Shown here: positions 22,944-33,914 of the stretch, piece by piece
Layout of the letters: every line of letters begins with the position of its first letter
Position numbering within the stretch: position 1 is the stretch's first letter
Source of the DNA: Diphasiastrum complanatum
Lineage: Eukaryota > Streptophyta > Lycopodiopsida > Lycopodiales > Lycopodiaceae
Reading direction: 5' to 3'
Assembly (NCBI GenBank): GCA_029204225.1
Contig: MU832143.1
Span: 1 to 64,000, forward strand
Length of the DNA stretch: 64,000 nt
The notes under the pieces: model-generated
What the model was told of the DNA's origin: nothing
Seen by the model: the letters and a program-made list of their open reading frames with translations, nothing else
Databases searched by the model: none
Made by a program: the position numbers and the translations under genes

Positions 22944-23590
22944 TGTGAAAAATACAGATCCTAAGTGGATCTAAACTCCAAGATCATTGGCTTGAATGCT
23001 TGCACTCCAAACTACATAAGCTAGGAATTGGCAACACATTCTATGCTACCTAGAATGCAAAGAACTTGATCAAAAAGCATTTATCACAAATGGAAACTTC
23101 CATAAACATCAAGTGCGGCCCAAAATAGCATTATACAATCCATAATACATCAGCCTATCACTTTTGGAAAGCACCTAAGATCATACACACAAAGCTTGAA
23201 CTCAATCACTACACAATGCCAACAATGGAAGGAGAACCCAATAGAAAAATCTCTCATTAAGCAAATGAATACAATGGATCTGCTCCAACCTGTTTCTCCA
23301 CGGCCTACCTGCTATATATAGCTGAGAGAGATGACTCTCTCTCCTCTCTCTAGACCCTCCTTACCTAAAATATGCCCTATATAGGTAAAATTGGCATATA
23401 TGTCCAAAATACATGAAAATGGACTCATTTCGAAGGTCTTGAAGTTTGACACTTCTTCATACTGAAAAAATACACTTACTAAAAATATCTAGACCTGTTT
23501 CACACGTGTGAAAAGTCAGATCCTAAACTATGTGCCATTTTTAGCAATTTTGGCCTAAAACTAGACAAGGAAATGTTGACAATTTTCACA
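22944..23590 (-). repeat. Element B 5' LTR
   Basis: Apparently identical partner of 18035-18681. On the minus strand it starts TGTGAAAATTGTC at 23590. The palindrome core is at 23501-23510 and the TATA-like box near 23312. It is followed by the target duplication GGATC and the last 31 bp of element A's 3' LTR. Confidence 0.95.
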
Positions 23591-23595
23591 GGATC

Positions 23596-23626
23596 CACTC
23601 TTGGTCCTTTTTGTACTTTTTTCACA
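23596..23626 (+). repeat. Element A 3' LTR, terminal 31 bp
   Basis: CACTCTTGGT...TTTTTTCACA matches the end of the A 5' LTR (13544-13574) apart from small differences. It was displaced 5.5 kb by the insertion of B. Confidence 0.9.
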
Positions 23627-23631
23627 TGAAT

Positions 23632-24226
23632 ATGTACAAAGTTGGTAACCGTCAACCGCCTTTGGGATATTTGTTTGTCCAACTGTTTTTGGGTTACTCT
23701 CCATTGGCAAAGTCGGTCAGCAAAAAGGCGAAAAAGACAAAGGTGCCTTAAAATGATTTCTAAGGTATTCTGGCCACTTGGCCAATGTGTCGCATTTTTT
23801 GCTAAGGTGCGAAAAAGCCGAAAATGACGAAGGTGCCTTAAAAATGATTTCTAAGTTATTCTAGCCACTTGGCCAGTGTGTCGCATTTTTCGCTAAGGAG
23901 TAAAAAAGATGAAAAAGACGAGGGTGCCTTAAAATGATTTCTAAGGTATTCTGGCCACTTGGCCAATGTGTCGCATTTTTTGCTAAGGAGCAAAAAAGGC
24001 GAAAATGACGAAGGTGCCTTAAAAATGATTTCTAAGTTATTCTAGCCACTTGGCCAGTGCGTCCATTTTTTGCTAAGGAGCGAAAAAGGCAAAAAAGACG
24101 AAGGTGCCTTAAAAATGATTTCTAAGTCATAGAAAATCTCAAAGGAAAAAATGTGAAGGCCTTCGGTTTTTCAGGATGCTCATTACTTGAACGATTTGTT
24201 TAAGGTTGAGCATAAGAAATCTAACA
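23632..24226 (-). repeat. Element D 5' LTR, U3 side, with a ~90-bp minisatellite
   Basis: On the minus strand it begins TGTTAGATTTCTTATGCTCAACC at 24226. A tandem array fills about 23700-24140. The marker GCCACTTGGCCA recurs near 23773, 23864, 23954 and 24045, and each unit carries TTTTTTGCTAAGGAGCGAAAAAGG and CTTAAAAATGATTTCTAAG-type text, given here only in pieces. The 3' LTR at 9585-9863 keeps two units of the same array. Confidence 0.75.
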
Positions 24227-24640
24227 GATAGCACAAAAAAATTGCGGATGAAACCGCGTACTCTAAGCTATCTCTGAGTAGCTAAAAACTCTGTCTGATG
24301 CACTTCGGCTGATAAGCAATAAGCGCGGGTAGCAATAACTCTAATGAAATCTGAAAGAAAATCTGAGCTAGAGAGCTGAGCAAGATGTGTTTAAAGTCTT
24401 TGATGATCAACTATTCAACTAAAGCAATTAACGTGTATCCAGTAGGATAGCTAATCAGGTCGCAGATCGCAATAGCCAGTTGGCCATAATGTGCTGACAT
24501 CCATCCAGCTAGGACTTCCCAGAAATTCACTTGCAAAGCAGTTAGGGAAAGTCTTTAGTTTCATATCAAGTGGAACAATAATTGTCTTTCATTGGCATGG
24601 CCGACGTCTTCGACTTTATGATTTAAGGAATTTGGTCCTA
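24227..24640 (-). repeat. LTR fragment of the 6003-7069 family
   Basis: ACTCTAAGCTATCTCTGAG (24259 on) and CGCAATAGCCAGTTGGCC with TGCTGACATCCATCC (24465-24500) match text at 6351-6375 and 6598-6640. Element D therefore appears to have landed beside or inside an older LTR of this family. Confidence 0.55.
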
Positions 24641-24796
24641 TAATTTAGAACCTAACTAATCCTATGAATGATATCTAACCTATCTAGGGTAGCCTACACA
24701 CGTGGAAACATGGATTCACAGTGTGGAACCCACCTATGTACAATTTACATGGTTTTGATCAAGCTAGATTTGGCAATTTTTTTACAATTTCTCACA
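24640..24796 (-). repeat. LTR fragment of the TGTGA-type group
   Basis: On the minus strand it starts TGTGAGAAATTGT at 24796 and continues with GCCAAATCTAGCTTGATCA, resembling the start of the element C LTR at 26791. A CACACGTGG half-palindrome is at 24698-24706. It is truncated at its left end. Confidence 0.5.
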
Positions 24797-26790
24797 CAAT
24801 TTTGATTGCAATACTTGCTTTATTATCAAGAAAGGAAATGTCATTGCCAAAGGGATTATAGATGTTAGGCTTTTCAAACTTAATGTTTCTGTGAGGACTA
24901 ATCACAATTTGGATGTGATGGAAGCCAAAGGAGAGCTTGTTTCTCAAGAGGAGAGATTGGAGCATCCAAATCTCAAATCCTTGGATGTTGGTTTTGATGT
25001 TAATGTCAAGAATGATGTTTCAAGTGTGGATGAAAGTGCTTCTAATGTTGGTGATGTCAAAGATCTTGCAAGGCTCAAGGAGGAATCAAGTGAAGAAGAA
25101 GGTGTAGAGTATCAATCTCCACACCTAGGCACACCAAGGGGATCACTAAAATCCAAGGAGGAGCCATCAAGGCTTGTTTGAATAAGCAAGGATATGCAAA
25201 GGGAGGCACTATCTCATCCACTTCTAACACCTTCATGACTTCTTTGATAGATGAATCAAGTTGCTTTGATGATGTGTCTAAATCTCAAAGTAGACTTGAG
25301 ATAATTTCACATGACTAGGATGTTTGCTTGATTAAGGGGGATGGTGAAGTAGTAGCAAGAGGGACTAGATGTGGAAAGATTTTTAAGATGAATCCTTGTG
25401 ATGAGACTAAACTTTGTGAAGGAACGGTCAAGAAGAGTTTGGATCATCCTCAATCCATGTTTTCTATTATCAAGAAGGAGACGACAAGTGATTTGCCTCA
25501 ATCTAAGTCTCATGGTGGTAAGTCTTATGGAAATAGTGTTTTGGAAAAAACACAAGGGAAGTCATTGCCAAGGTGTTCTACTCTTCCTCATCAAATTTTA
25601 CAGCTTTTGAATTTGGATGGTCATGTTTCTTCGACTAAAAGCAAAGATGGTGCTTTTATGTGTGTGACCTTCATTGGTGATTTCAATTGGATGTATCTCT
25701 TATCAATGGTGTTTGATAGAAAGATTTCAAAATTTGACAATTGTGGGTCTTGAGATCTATATGATTTGTCTATATTCCTTTTCATGTAAGGAGTAAGGAG
25801 AATCTCATTTCATTCAAGAGGATGATGGTAGGATCTACAACAATCCAGAAGTATGATGGAGAATGGCCAAGGTTTGAGGAGGAGATTTCACAACTCATGG
25901 TGCCAAGGAGATTTTCAAGAGGCAAGGCTGAGTCTATGTGGCTCACACTTCATGGAAAAGAGAAGAAAATTTTAGGTGGTATCTACTCCAACTCATCCAC
26001 TTTTGCTTCCCTTCTATCATTTGATGAATCACTTTGCTTAATTGATGAGATATTTGCATCTCAAGATTTGAGTGAGGCATTGGTAGTATTGTATGATGCC
26101 TCTTGTAAGGACATATCTTATGTTCTAAATGGTTTATAATTGTTCCTAAATCAATTGAAAAGCAAGTGGTTATATCATCAAATGTATGCTCTTGGATCTT
26201 GTAAGAGCGTTCTCATTCATAGAGTGAAAATTTGTGTTTTTTCATTTTGGAGGCAATTTACACACTTCTCATGATAATAATTGAATCATCCACAAAGAAC
26301 ACTTATATCCATGAGAAAGTAAGAAGCCTCAATGACTTCAAGATTTTATTTATTACAAGATTATAACTATTATACAAAACGTTCATAGTTTGCGGACTAC
26401 TCAAGCTAGTATGCAAAATCTTGGTAATCAACACTTGTGTCTACTTTGTGATCTTGATCTCCATGGTCATTATGACGCATTAAGGCCTCATATTTTCTTC
26501 ATGGTGCAGCTATTTTCAAGGAAGAGGAGCTTTAAAGTCAAAGACCTTCTTTAAGCATGGAAGGAACCAAAGGAAAAGGTGCCAAGATGGTGGAATGCTC
26601 ATTGAGGAAGTTGGTAATGGATTTCCATCAAGGAGATATTATCATGGCTATGGTGACATCACATTAACCTCAGTATTTAGTAGCTGATTTTCAGAGTTTT
26701 GTACCTACAAATGATGTATTTATGAATCCATAATCAGCCTGTGAAGATTTGTATAGTTTGTCATAGTTAATCAAGCTATTTTTTTAGGAG
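24797..26790 (+). pseudogene. Element C: degenerate accessory coding region
   Basis: Open frames at 24891-25181, 25328-25753 and 25822-26139 are separated by stops. The last carries AESMWLTLHGKEKKILGGIY, then SFDESLCLIDEIFASQDLSEALVV, clearly related to ESMWLTFQGKEEHISCGIH and SFDESICFSEIIASQNWSKAILV in element A (16385-16540). Weaker similarity to the CKLFMRV-DTYIH block follows at 26240-26330. No pol motif is visible. It ends at a short tract (TTTTTTTAGGAG) before an LTR. The function of the shared block is unknown. Confidence 0.55.
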
Positions 26791-27434
26791 TGTGAGAAAT
26801 GTGGCAAAATATAGCTTGATTAGGCCAATTTTGGATACGTAATGCCATTCCACATGTGTGGATCATGTTCCCACATGTGAATCGTAGGCATAGGTTGACT
26901 CACAGTTAATTTCAAGAACTATGTAGGCAATTAGTCAAGTTTTAGAAGACAATTTGCATTTTTGCTAATTTTTAGGTTTTTGTAGTGGTGCAATTTCATT
27001 GGTTAAGAAAGGGCAGGATGAGGGCTTATGAGTGAAAAAGGTACAAGTTTTGGTAGAAAACATGCCATCTCAGATTGAATTTAGTCCATCATCTATATTA
27101 ACCACTTTGTAGCTCGTTTGTGATGGATAAATGTTAGAAAAAGTGAGATTTGCACACTTGTCTCTCAATTTTCATGCATTTTTTTTGAGTTAATGCTTCA
27201 AGTTGGATCTTTGTTAGCACTTTATGCCCTAACCTCTTTCCATACAATAGGCTGTACTTCACACGTGTGAAGCCTTCTTGACCTTCAAACTCTTGAAAAT
27301 TGATTGTTCTTGCATGCTTTTTGAGTGTAGATCAATTCTAACTTGTATTAGTAGAATTGATAGTAGATTTGCATCCAATCACACTTGTGGATCAAGTACA
27401 TCCATTTATGGTCCTTTTTCTCATAATATTCACA
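26791..27434 (+). repeat. Element C 3' LTR
   Basis: Starts TGTGAGAAATGTGG and ends AATATTCACA. A CACACGTGTG core lies at 27260-27269 inside CTTCACACGTGTGAAG, with related ACATGTGTGG and CCACATGTGA motifs near 26850-26880. The terminal and internal arrangement matches element A's LTR although most of the sequence differs. No matching 5' LTR in this orientation is visible. Confidence 0.7.
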
Positions 27435-28540
27435 AAGACTAGATGATTCCCCTCAGAGGTTGAAGGTATGAAAGGAGAACAATCAGAGGACAATGAGAAA
27501 GATGCAACAGTCTATTCCGTATATAACCATGGAAGCAAACAACCACCCATGTCAATCCCAAGAACACAATTGATAATGATCAGGCCAATGAGGTCTATAT
27601 ATTTCAAGAAAAGATTGATAAGAAAGTTGATCAAGAGGCTGCAACAACATTTTTTACTGAAGCATAAGGAGAAGAGGCCACAACTAAAAGGGAGAAACCA
27701 CAAAACAATGACCAAGACAAGCCTAGCAAGGCCATTTGCAGAATTCCATTTCAAAATTTGTAGTGGATTTAGTCGGGTTTAGTCAAATCCAATTGACTAA
27801 TTAAATCCAAAATAAATCGCTAAGCCAACTTCCAAAACATAGACAGTAGATATCAAAAACCACATGTCCATTGGAGATATATAACAAGATTGATAACTTT
27901 TGTTTTTTGTGGCACTACAAGCCAAGCTTGTTGGCAAAAGGTATCCAACGACAAAAATAACTCAAAACTACCACAACCAGCCATTTATGTTAGAGCAACA
28001 TGATTATTGTGATACACATGACAAAGGGTCGACTTTGAAATTGGGCTATGTTGCTGTCTATAGCACCTACAATTTGATGTCATTTATTGAAGATTTTTAA
28101 CTCTAATTATGCATTAAAAATATCGCTTACTCAACTTTGCAATTCAATTTAGAACTAGAAACTAGTAAAATAGTTTGAAGTAGAGCCCAATAATACATAC
28201 TCCTTGAAATGAACTTGGTGAGTAGAATACACTTGCAATAGAGATTTGGAGTTTCAATCCCAATGCATTTAAAAGACACTCATTGCAATGGTGGTCAAAC
28301 ACTTAGCCAATAAAAAGGTATGTGCAAAGAATTGTTGAATTAGGCTCCATATTGTGTAAGGGTATCGGGATTCTCCTAACGCATGGGAGCCATGCATCTA
28401 GAAGAGCTATGTATAATACAAAAGTATTTTTACTGACAATCATTAAAAATTCGAGGAAAATTATATGCTCACTTGTAAAACAATGGCAATTCAATAAAGC
28501 ATAATGCTTTCTTTTCTTTTTTTCTTTTTTTTTTTTGTTG
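27435..28540. other. Unassigned sequence
   Basis: Short Lys/Gln/Thr-rich frames (for example 27468-27782) and no recognisable domain. Around 28215-28255 there is a weak tRNA-like pair of boxes (TTGGTGAGTAGAAT and GAGTTTCAATCCC) that is too degenerate to call. Confidence 0.4.
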
Positions 28541-28562
28541 GGGAGGGGGGGGGGGGGGGGGG
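28510..28562. repeat. T-rich tract followed by an 18-bp G run
   Basis: A T/C-rich tract (28510-28536) is followed by GTTGGGGA and then 18 consecutive G (28545-28562). The G run could form a quadruplex, and its length is error-prone for sequencing. Confidence 0.85.
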
Positions 28563-28674
28563 ATGTAGGTACTATTGCATCAAATGGAAATTGTTGATGC
28601 AAGGTGGAAAAAGCGTGTTTTTTAATTTTGTCAATTGTGTTCCAAGATCTAATAATCATGTACGACTATAAAAG

Positions 28675-28840
28675 TGGTTGGGCATTAATAGAGACATTCA
28701 AGTCAACTATGGAAGGCCCTATACAATAGATACTCATTACATGTGACCCTTGTAGTGGTTGGGCATCAAGAGATATTCAAATCCATTGTGAGAGGAGCTA
28801 CACAACATACACTCGTCACTTGTATGTGCCTATCAAGAGA
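28675..28840 (+). repeat. Two diverged ~82-bp tandem units
   Basis: GTGGTTGGGCAT followed by an AGAGA-ATTCAA segment, a GGAG/GGCCC segment and a CACTTGTATGT-like end occurs twice, starting near 28674 and 28757. Identity is moderate. Function unknown. Confidence 0.55.
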
Positions 28841-29512
28841 AACAATTGAATTAATTGTAATATGAACATTGTTAATGAGCTCTATCAAAAGGGGCTATGA
28901 TATTATGAGACGAGGAGGACTTCGCACATGCCTTCATTCTTGTCAGTTGCATTTAAACCCAACACTGGCATCTTGCTAGAGTCTATTACACATTTTAGCA
29001 AGTGTTGAACATTAAGAGAACATTCATGGATATAAAGTAACCCTGATTAGAAATGTACGAATTTTGAACATCATTTATCGATAGTTATTTTAAATTTTCT
29101 TACAACTAGGCCTCTAGAGGAACTTGTCCTTTTCTTTAGCAAAAAATTTTAGTGTGTGCACTACCAAACTCTCAAAGCTCATCAATAATCAAAATTTCAA
29201 TATTTTCTCACACTTGCACAAGTCTGTACAATATAGAAATAATCTAGACGCTATTTGCTAGATCCAATGGCATGCTAAATAAGCATACCTTTGTGCCCAA
29301 AGCATGTCAATCATTAGAGCCCAAAAAGTTGATCTTTCCATCTTGCCAAGACAAACAAAAATAATAATAATGTGATCATCAAAAGCTCTAAATTCCATCT
29401 TGCACTCCCCTCATGCTTGATAATGAACTCTTGACCATTATTCCAATTTGAGTACAAGTTGCTTCTTGTATGGCAATTTGCGTAGTGAAGGTATACCATA
29501 ATAATATAATGG

Positions 29513-29880
29513 CATCTAGTTCCAAAGAGCCCAATGTTGTGATAGCTTTTGTTGCAAAGTAGCATAAATATAGGGCACGTGGCACCTTGTACTTGCCTTA
29601 GATGAAGGCACAACTATCCAATAAAAGGAAGAAAATTGTAACACACAAAATGAAAGATTTAGCACTCAACAAATTTATATTCTAAACATAGGGCAAATAC
29701 AATGCCATCTAGTTCCAAAGAGTCCAAAGCAGTGTGGTAGGTTTTGTTGCAAAGTCACATATAAGGCACATAGCACCTTGTATGTGTCCTAGGCAAAGGC
29801 AACATGTCCAACAAAAGAAAAAAAAATCACAACACAAAAAGGAAGGAGTTCAATACCCAACAACTTATATTCTAATGCCC
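29513..29880 (+). repeat. Diverged ~190-bp tandem duplication
   Basis: CATCTAGTTCCAAAGAG begins at about 29512 and again at about 29706. Both copies continue with TTTTGTTGCAAAGT, a GGCAC-GCACCTTGTA segment, a CAA-AAAAG segment and TTATATTCTAA. Small indels separate them. Not obviously part of a known element. Confidence 0.65.
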
Positions 29881-30349
29881 ACCTTGTACCAAAGATATCT
29901 TACGTGCATTGATGTCCTTGTTAAATCTATTGGGTTTGGTTACCAAAACATTACTGCTAGTTAAGCTACGTAAAGAAGCTCAAAAATTCAAGAAAGAAAC
30001 AAGAGATGCTTGATGAGGAAATGACCATACACAACCAGCCTTTGTGGGCTATTTATATATCCAAAAGAGAGAAGAGTAGATGCCAAGAACTGGATACTAC
30101 GGATTGACAGCCTTGAGAGTTGGATTGTTGATGTCAACAAACACAAGAAACACAAGTGTGTTTTGTTTGACACCAACAAACCCTCCCTCAAACAAAACAT
30201 CACATTTCTTTTATGAATTCTACTATCACCTATATGTAGACTCCACGTATTCACACATCATTTGTGTGTGGTCTACGCAGCTATACATGGACTGTGATTA
30301 AACCATCTTTCACCTACTACATACATCATAAATTCTAAAGAGCTACTAC

Positions 30350-30745
30350 TACTTCCTATTCTTCAGTTAACATGGCAGTTTCTTGATTTGTTTTCTCATC
30401 ATAGGCCTTTCTTCTGGCACTTCTTTGCAAAATGGCCAATTTTTTCACAATAGTTGCGTGTGGTTCCTTCCTCCTTGTTGTGCTCTCCCTTGCTCTTGAA
30501 TGGGTTTCTCTTGTTTGCCATATAAAGGGCAATGTCATGCCCATTGTGATAGCCTTCAAAGGATAGATGTTTGCGCCTTAGTTCTTCTTGAAGCAGAGCT
30601 GCCTTGATGCTTGTAATGTCATGAGTATGACTAATGCTTCCAAAAATAGAGGCGAATTGAGCATAAAACTTCGGGCAGGCTATGAAATAGTGATACAAGA
30701 GCTTCATCCTCTTTTATTTCTGATCCGATTGCACCTGCTTGTTGT
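30350..30745 (-). pseudogene. Copia gag C-terminal relic with zinc knuckle
   Basis: On the minus strand: IGSEIKEDEALVSLFHSLPE, a frameshift, then ITSIKAALLQEELRRKHLS and a knuckle RNYCEKIGHFAKKC. The first Cys of the CX2CX4HX4C motif is replaced by Arg. This is the second half of a UBN2-type Gag. No LTR, RT or integrase is seen next to it, so it is an isolated fragment. Confidence 0.75.
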
Positions 30746-32429
30746 TTCCTGTTACATCCTGTAACATGATCTATGAATCTGCTCTCATAGATCTTGAGAG
30801 TTATGTCTCATCAACCCTGATCTTACTGAGATGAAATGGATTTACATGACTTCGACTAGGCTTCCTTGATCTCACTCCAAAAGACCACAAACCATCCAGG
30901 TTCAAGCATCCAATGCCAAGCCTACATACTCGCAAATACAACCAATGCATAAAGCCTCAAAGAGATGGCTTACCAATGCTCCTGATGGTAGATAACACTC
31001 CATCAATGTCAATCCAAGTATTGACAAGCAACATTTGAAGTAAACATTGTAGCAAATCAGCTTCATTTATGAGATACATGTGGTGCTATGGAACTTAGTA
31101 ATCCATGATCGGGAAGCCTTGATGGTGAGTTGGATGCTATGGTAAGAGAGACCAATTGACTTATAGGTCAAATCTTGCTAGCTTGTTTTTTTTTGTAAAG
31201 AGTCCAAGTTGATATATGATCTATATTCTATGTGAATGCTTGTCAAAGTGTGTAACCTATAGGAGAAAGCTCATGAGTTGTAGGGCATTCATCAGAGTCC
31301 TTGGTAGACTCATATGCTTGGTGCATGAAGGATGAATGATAGCTTGGCAAGGCAAGGCAAAGTGGAATGGATGATTGGATGGGACACTTGGATAGGGATG
31401 TATCTCTGGGAGGTAGACATATATACAAATGCATAAAGATGTTGAGCTTTTGTTGTCTGATTCAGATCTTGGCGGCGATCATGGCTATCAATATTTGGAT
31501 AGGTGGTGATTGTGACTATTGTCACTGTCAAAACAACTGCACAATATCAAGAACATCTAGTATAGGTGACTAGCCTTATTTTGAATGGTACCACGTCAAC
31601 AATCAAATTTGGCAATATGTCGATTTGAGTTGGAGTTGGTTCGCTCGATAGTTTGACCTGACAATTGACTGTCACGTAGATACTTGTTTTCGAATCTCGT
31701 GTATTCATGCAGACTTTGCGACAATGCGTGTAAATATGTAGCAACTTGAATGAATTGAGATTAACAATAAGATTTAGGAAGAGAAGGAATAAATCCAACC
31801 CTAAGTCACCATCCCTTCCCAAGGATTGCAACAATGACTTTGTTGCTTGACATAGATATGGTTGGGAAGCTGGAAGCTAGTTCAACTCTATCCACAAATG
31901 CTAGGTTTTCCACATAGCTTGTGTATTCAAGTTAGCAAAATCACAACTTTTTATTATTAGAGTGTTGCAAGGAAACTTTTGCTCATTTGAATTTTTTTCT
32001 TCTTCCTTAAGATAGCACTTTGTATAATGTCTACGAACTACAACCTATATTGTAATATAGACTAACTTGCACAATGAAAGGGCCATCCATTTGTATTCGA
32101 TGCTTTCCTTTTTTTTGAACAAGCATGATAGCCTATAGATGACTCTAATCATGAGATCACTTCCTTGTAAGCCTTAACAAAAATTTTTAATGCTACGTGG
32201 ATTATTTCATTGCATGTCGTAATAGAAAAAGCTAATGTTATTAATGATATGGAAAACAACTTCATGCATAAGGTGAAATAAGTGCACGCTTCTAAAGTGA
32301 CCAGGCCAAAATGAAAGCAATTTTAATGTACTAAAGTCAATCACTAGATTTAAGTACTTCTTTTAACTTTGATTTTTTAATAGCTTTCCTTCAGCTTGAA
32401 CATATAGTATTGTCTTCACAAGACAATGC
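30746..32429. other. Unassigned sequence
   Basis: No frame longer than about 95 codons and no recognisable motif on either strand. Composition is ordinary AT-rich intergenic or decayed transposon DNA. Confidence 0.4.
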
Positions 32430-32700
32430 CAAAAAATACACACCTGGGTACTTTGCAGGGGAAGGCCTGACCTTCTTTCATGGTTTAGGCTTTAAACTTG
32501 GGCTCCCACCGTTCCATGGCCCTTGGGGGGCTAAACTAATGAAGGCTCACCGCTTGGTGACGACCAAGCCCAAACATCTCTTACATGTGCAAAGTGTTAG
32601 CAAAGGCCAATTAGAGGGCTACGGGGCAAAAGGCCCTGACATTGCCAAGTGGTGAGCCTCATTGGTTTAAAATTTAAATCCAAGACCAGTTGTGCTCTAT
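32430..32700. other. GC-richer block of unknown nature
   Basis: Markedly more GC-rich than its surroundings, with GGGCTCCCACCG, CCCTTGGGGGGC and AAGGCCCTGACATTG text. Its right end carries TTGCCAAGTGGTGAGCC and GGTTTAAAATTTAAATCC, loosely like the A and B boxes of a tRNA-derived promoter. The spacing is too short for a tRNA. A SINE or MITE fragment is possible; no repeat partner is in the window. Confidence 0.3.
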
Positions 32701-33285
32701 AATCAAGGTACAATCCGTACAACTTCACAACATGAATCACCTTGCCATGCTGACTTCATGAATGAGTGTGTCACTGTTGTATCAAGGTGAACTTCATATT
32801 GCTCATACACCTTCGCTGAAGCCTTCTTGCCATGTTGACCATACAAATTCGTATAATGTGCAAAATTTACACTTGCTATCAAGAAGCGAGCCCTCACACA
32901 TGTGCATCCTCAATTTGAGGTGAATTAATGTTCACATATATGTGAGCATCAAAGTAAAAACTCACAATTTGATTATGGAATAAGAAAAACTCTCCACCGT
33001 GTGTAAATATGCTTCTTGGTTTCCAAGGGAAGTCTCAATTTTGGAACCAAAAAAGCTTTGGATGTCAAGCTAACCAACCATATCGAGATATGAGGTCATG
33101 TTGGGTCAAATCGGCTTCTTGTTTTTTTTAAGAAGACTTAAACAAGTCCTTATCTACTATAATTTCACCGAAACTTGGACTAAGTATCCTTCATGAGGAG
33201 GCTGGCTACAACATTAGCAAGTAGAGCCGCTAGAGTGGCGAAACCTGTCACCGGATGATAGTCAGCCATCAAATGAAAGATACAT

Positions 33286-33400
33286 GACGTAGCAGATGCA
33301 AATGGATTGACTTAGATTAGACGAGATGTAGCAGTTTCAGATGGATGACTCAGATTAGACCCGACGTAGCAGCTGCAGATGGTTGATTTAGGTCAGACCT
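33286..33400 (+). repeat. Three units of a 38-39 bp minisatellite
   Basis: GA(C/T)GTAGCAG followed by ATGGATGACT-like and AGATTAGAC-like text starts at 33286, about 33325 and 33363. Units differ at several positions. Confidence 0.75.
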
Positions 33401-33582
33401 TTTTTGTGAGCCCTGCTATGGCCTGAAATGAGGCTCCTGTGAACCAACCACAATATGCCAGATGTATGCTATAATCCATTCACAAATGCTAGGACCTAGG
33501 ACCTATTGTTGTTTTACATAGTTCCCCATTCATTCTATGACTCATGCCACACCTCCTAGATTTAAAGTTTTAACCGCCTTTC

Positions 33583-33588
<6 letters not shown>

Positions 33589-33622
<34 letters not shown>
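33589..33622 (+). repeat. (TC)n microsatellite
   Basis: About 16 uninterrupted TC units. CT-rich tracts are common near plant transcription starts, and this one lies 1 kb upstream of the exon pair at 34634-35185. A link to a promoter is only an inference. Confidence 0.85.
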
Positions 33623-33626
<4 letters not shown>

Positions 33627-33914
33627 CATACAATGTGACGTACAATACACTCTGATAAGGATTCTCGACGTATAATAATAAAGCAATTTCTCTCACAACG
33701 TTTGCAGATATACGACGATTCATTGCTGATGGCGGGAGACTGTTTGGATCGTTGCTTTGTGTCGATCTTCGTCTAGAAGCCAGTCTTCTTTTTCATCACA
33801 AATCTGAAACACATTCCAACTCAAACAAACAATAAACCGTTAATGATTATCGGCGTGCAAGATATTCTTCTACACATTGCTTTGCTTTTAACCACCTCGT
33901 CAAGGTTTCCTAAA

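Larger units (their letters stand above)
18035..23590 (-). mobile_element. Element B: young, apparently complete, pol-less LTR retrotransposon
   Basis: Two 647-bp LTRs (18035-18681 and 22944-23590) that I could not tell apart by eye, flanked by an exact 5-bp target duplication GGATC (18030-18034 and 23591-23595). On the minus strand the order is 5' LTR, primer site TGGTATCAGAGC, leader of about 1.1 kb, a single 1046-codon ORF, purine tract and 3' LTR. Every cis signal needed for mobilisation is present, but no protease, integrase, RT or RNase H is. It therefore fits the terminal-repeat-with-Gag class (TR-GAG or BARE2-like) that depends on a partner's enzymes. Matching LTRs imply very recent transposition. 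Confidence 0.93.
12743..23626 (+). mobile_element. Element A: LTR retrotransposon inserted in the LTR of D and itself interrupted by B
   Basis: Plus-strand element with a 5' LTR (12743-13574, 832 bp), primer site (13575-13587), degenerate coding region, purine tract (GAGGAGGAG, 17230-17238) and 3' LTR (17239-18034 plus 23596-23626, 827 bp in total). The 5-bp difference is one small deletion (CAGACAATGTTTC against CAGATTTC). Flanking pentamers TGCAT (12738-12742) and TGAAT (23627-23631) differ at one base and fit an aged target duplication. The internal region lacks any RT, RNase H or integrase signal, so it is non-autonomous. Scattered LTR differences place it as older than B. Confidence 0.85.

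Noticed and set aside
28197-28260. Possible tRNA-derived SINE
   Set aside because: A- and B-box matches are too poor, and no poly-A/T tail or second copy is visible.
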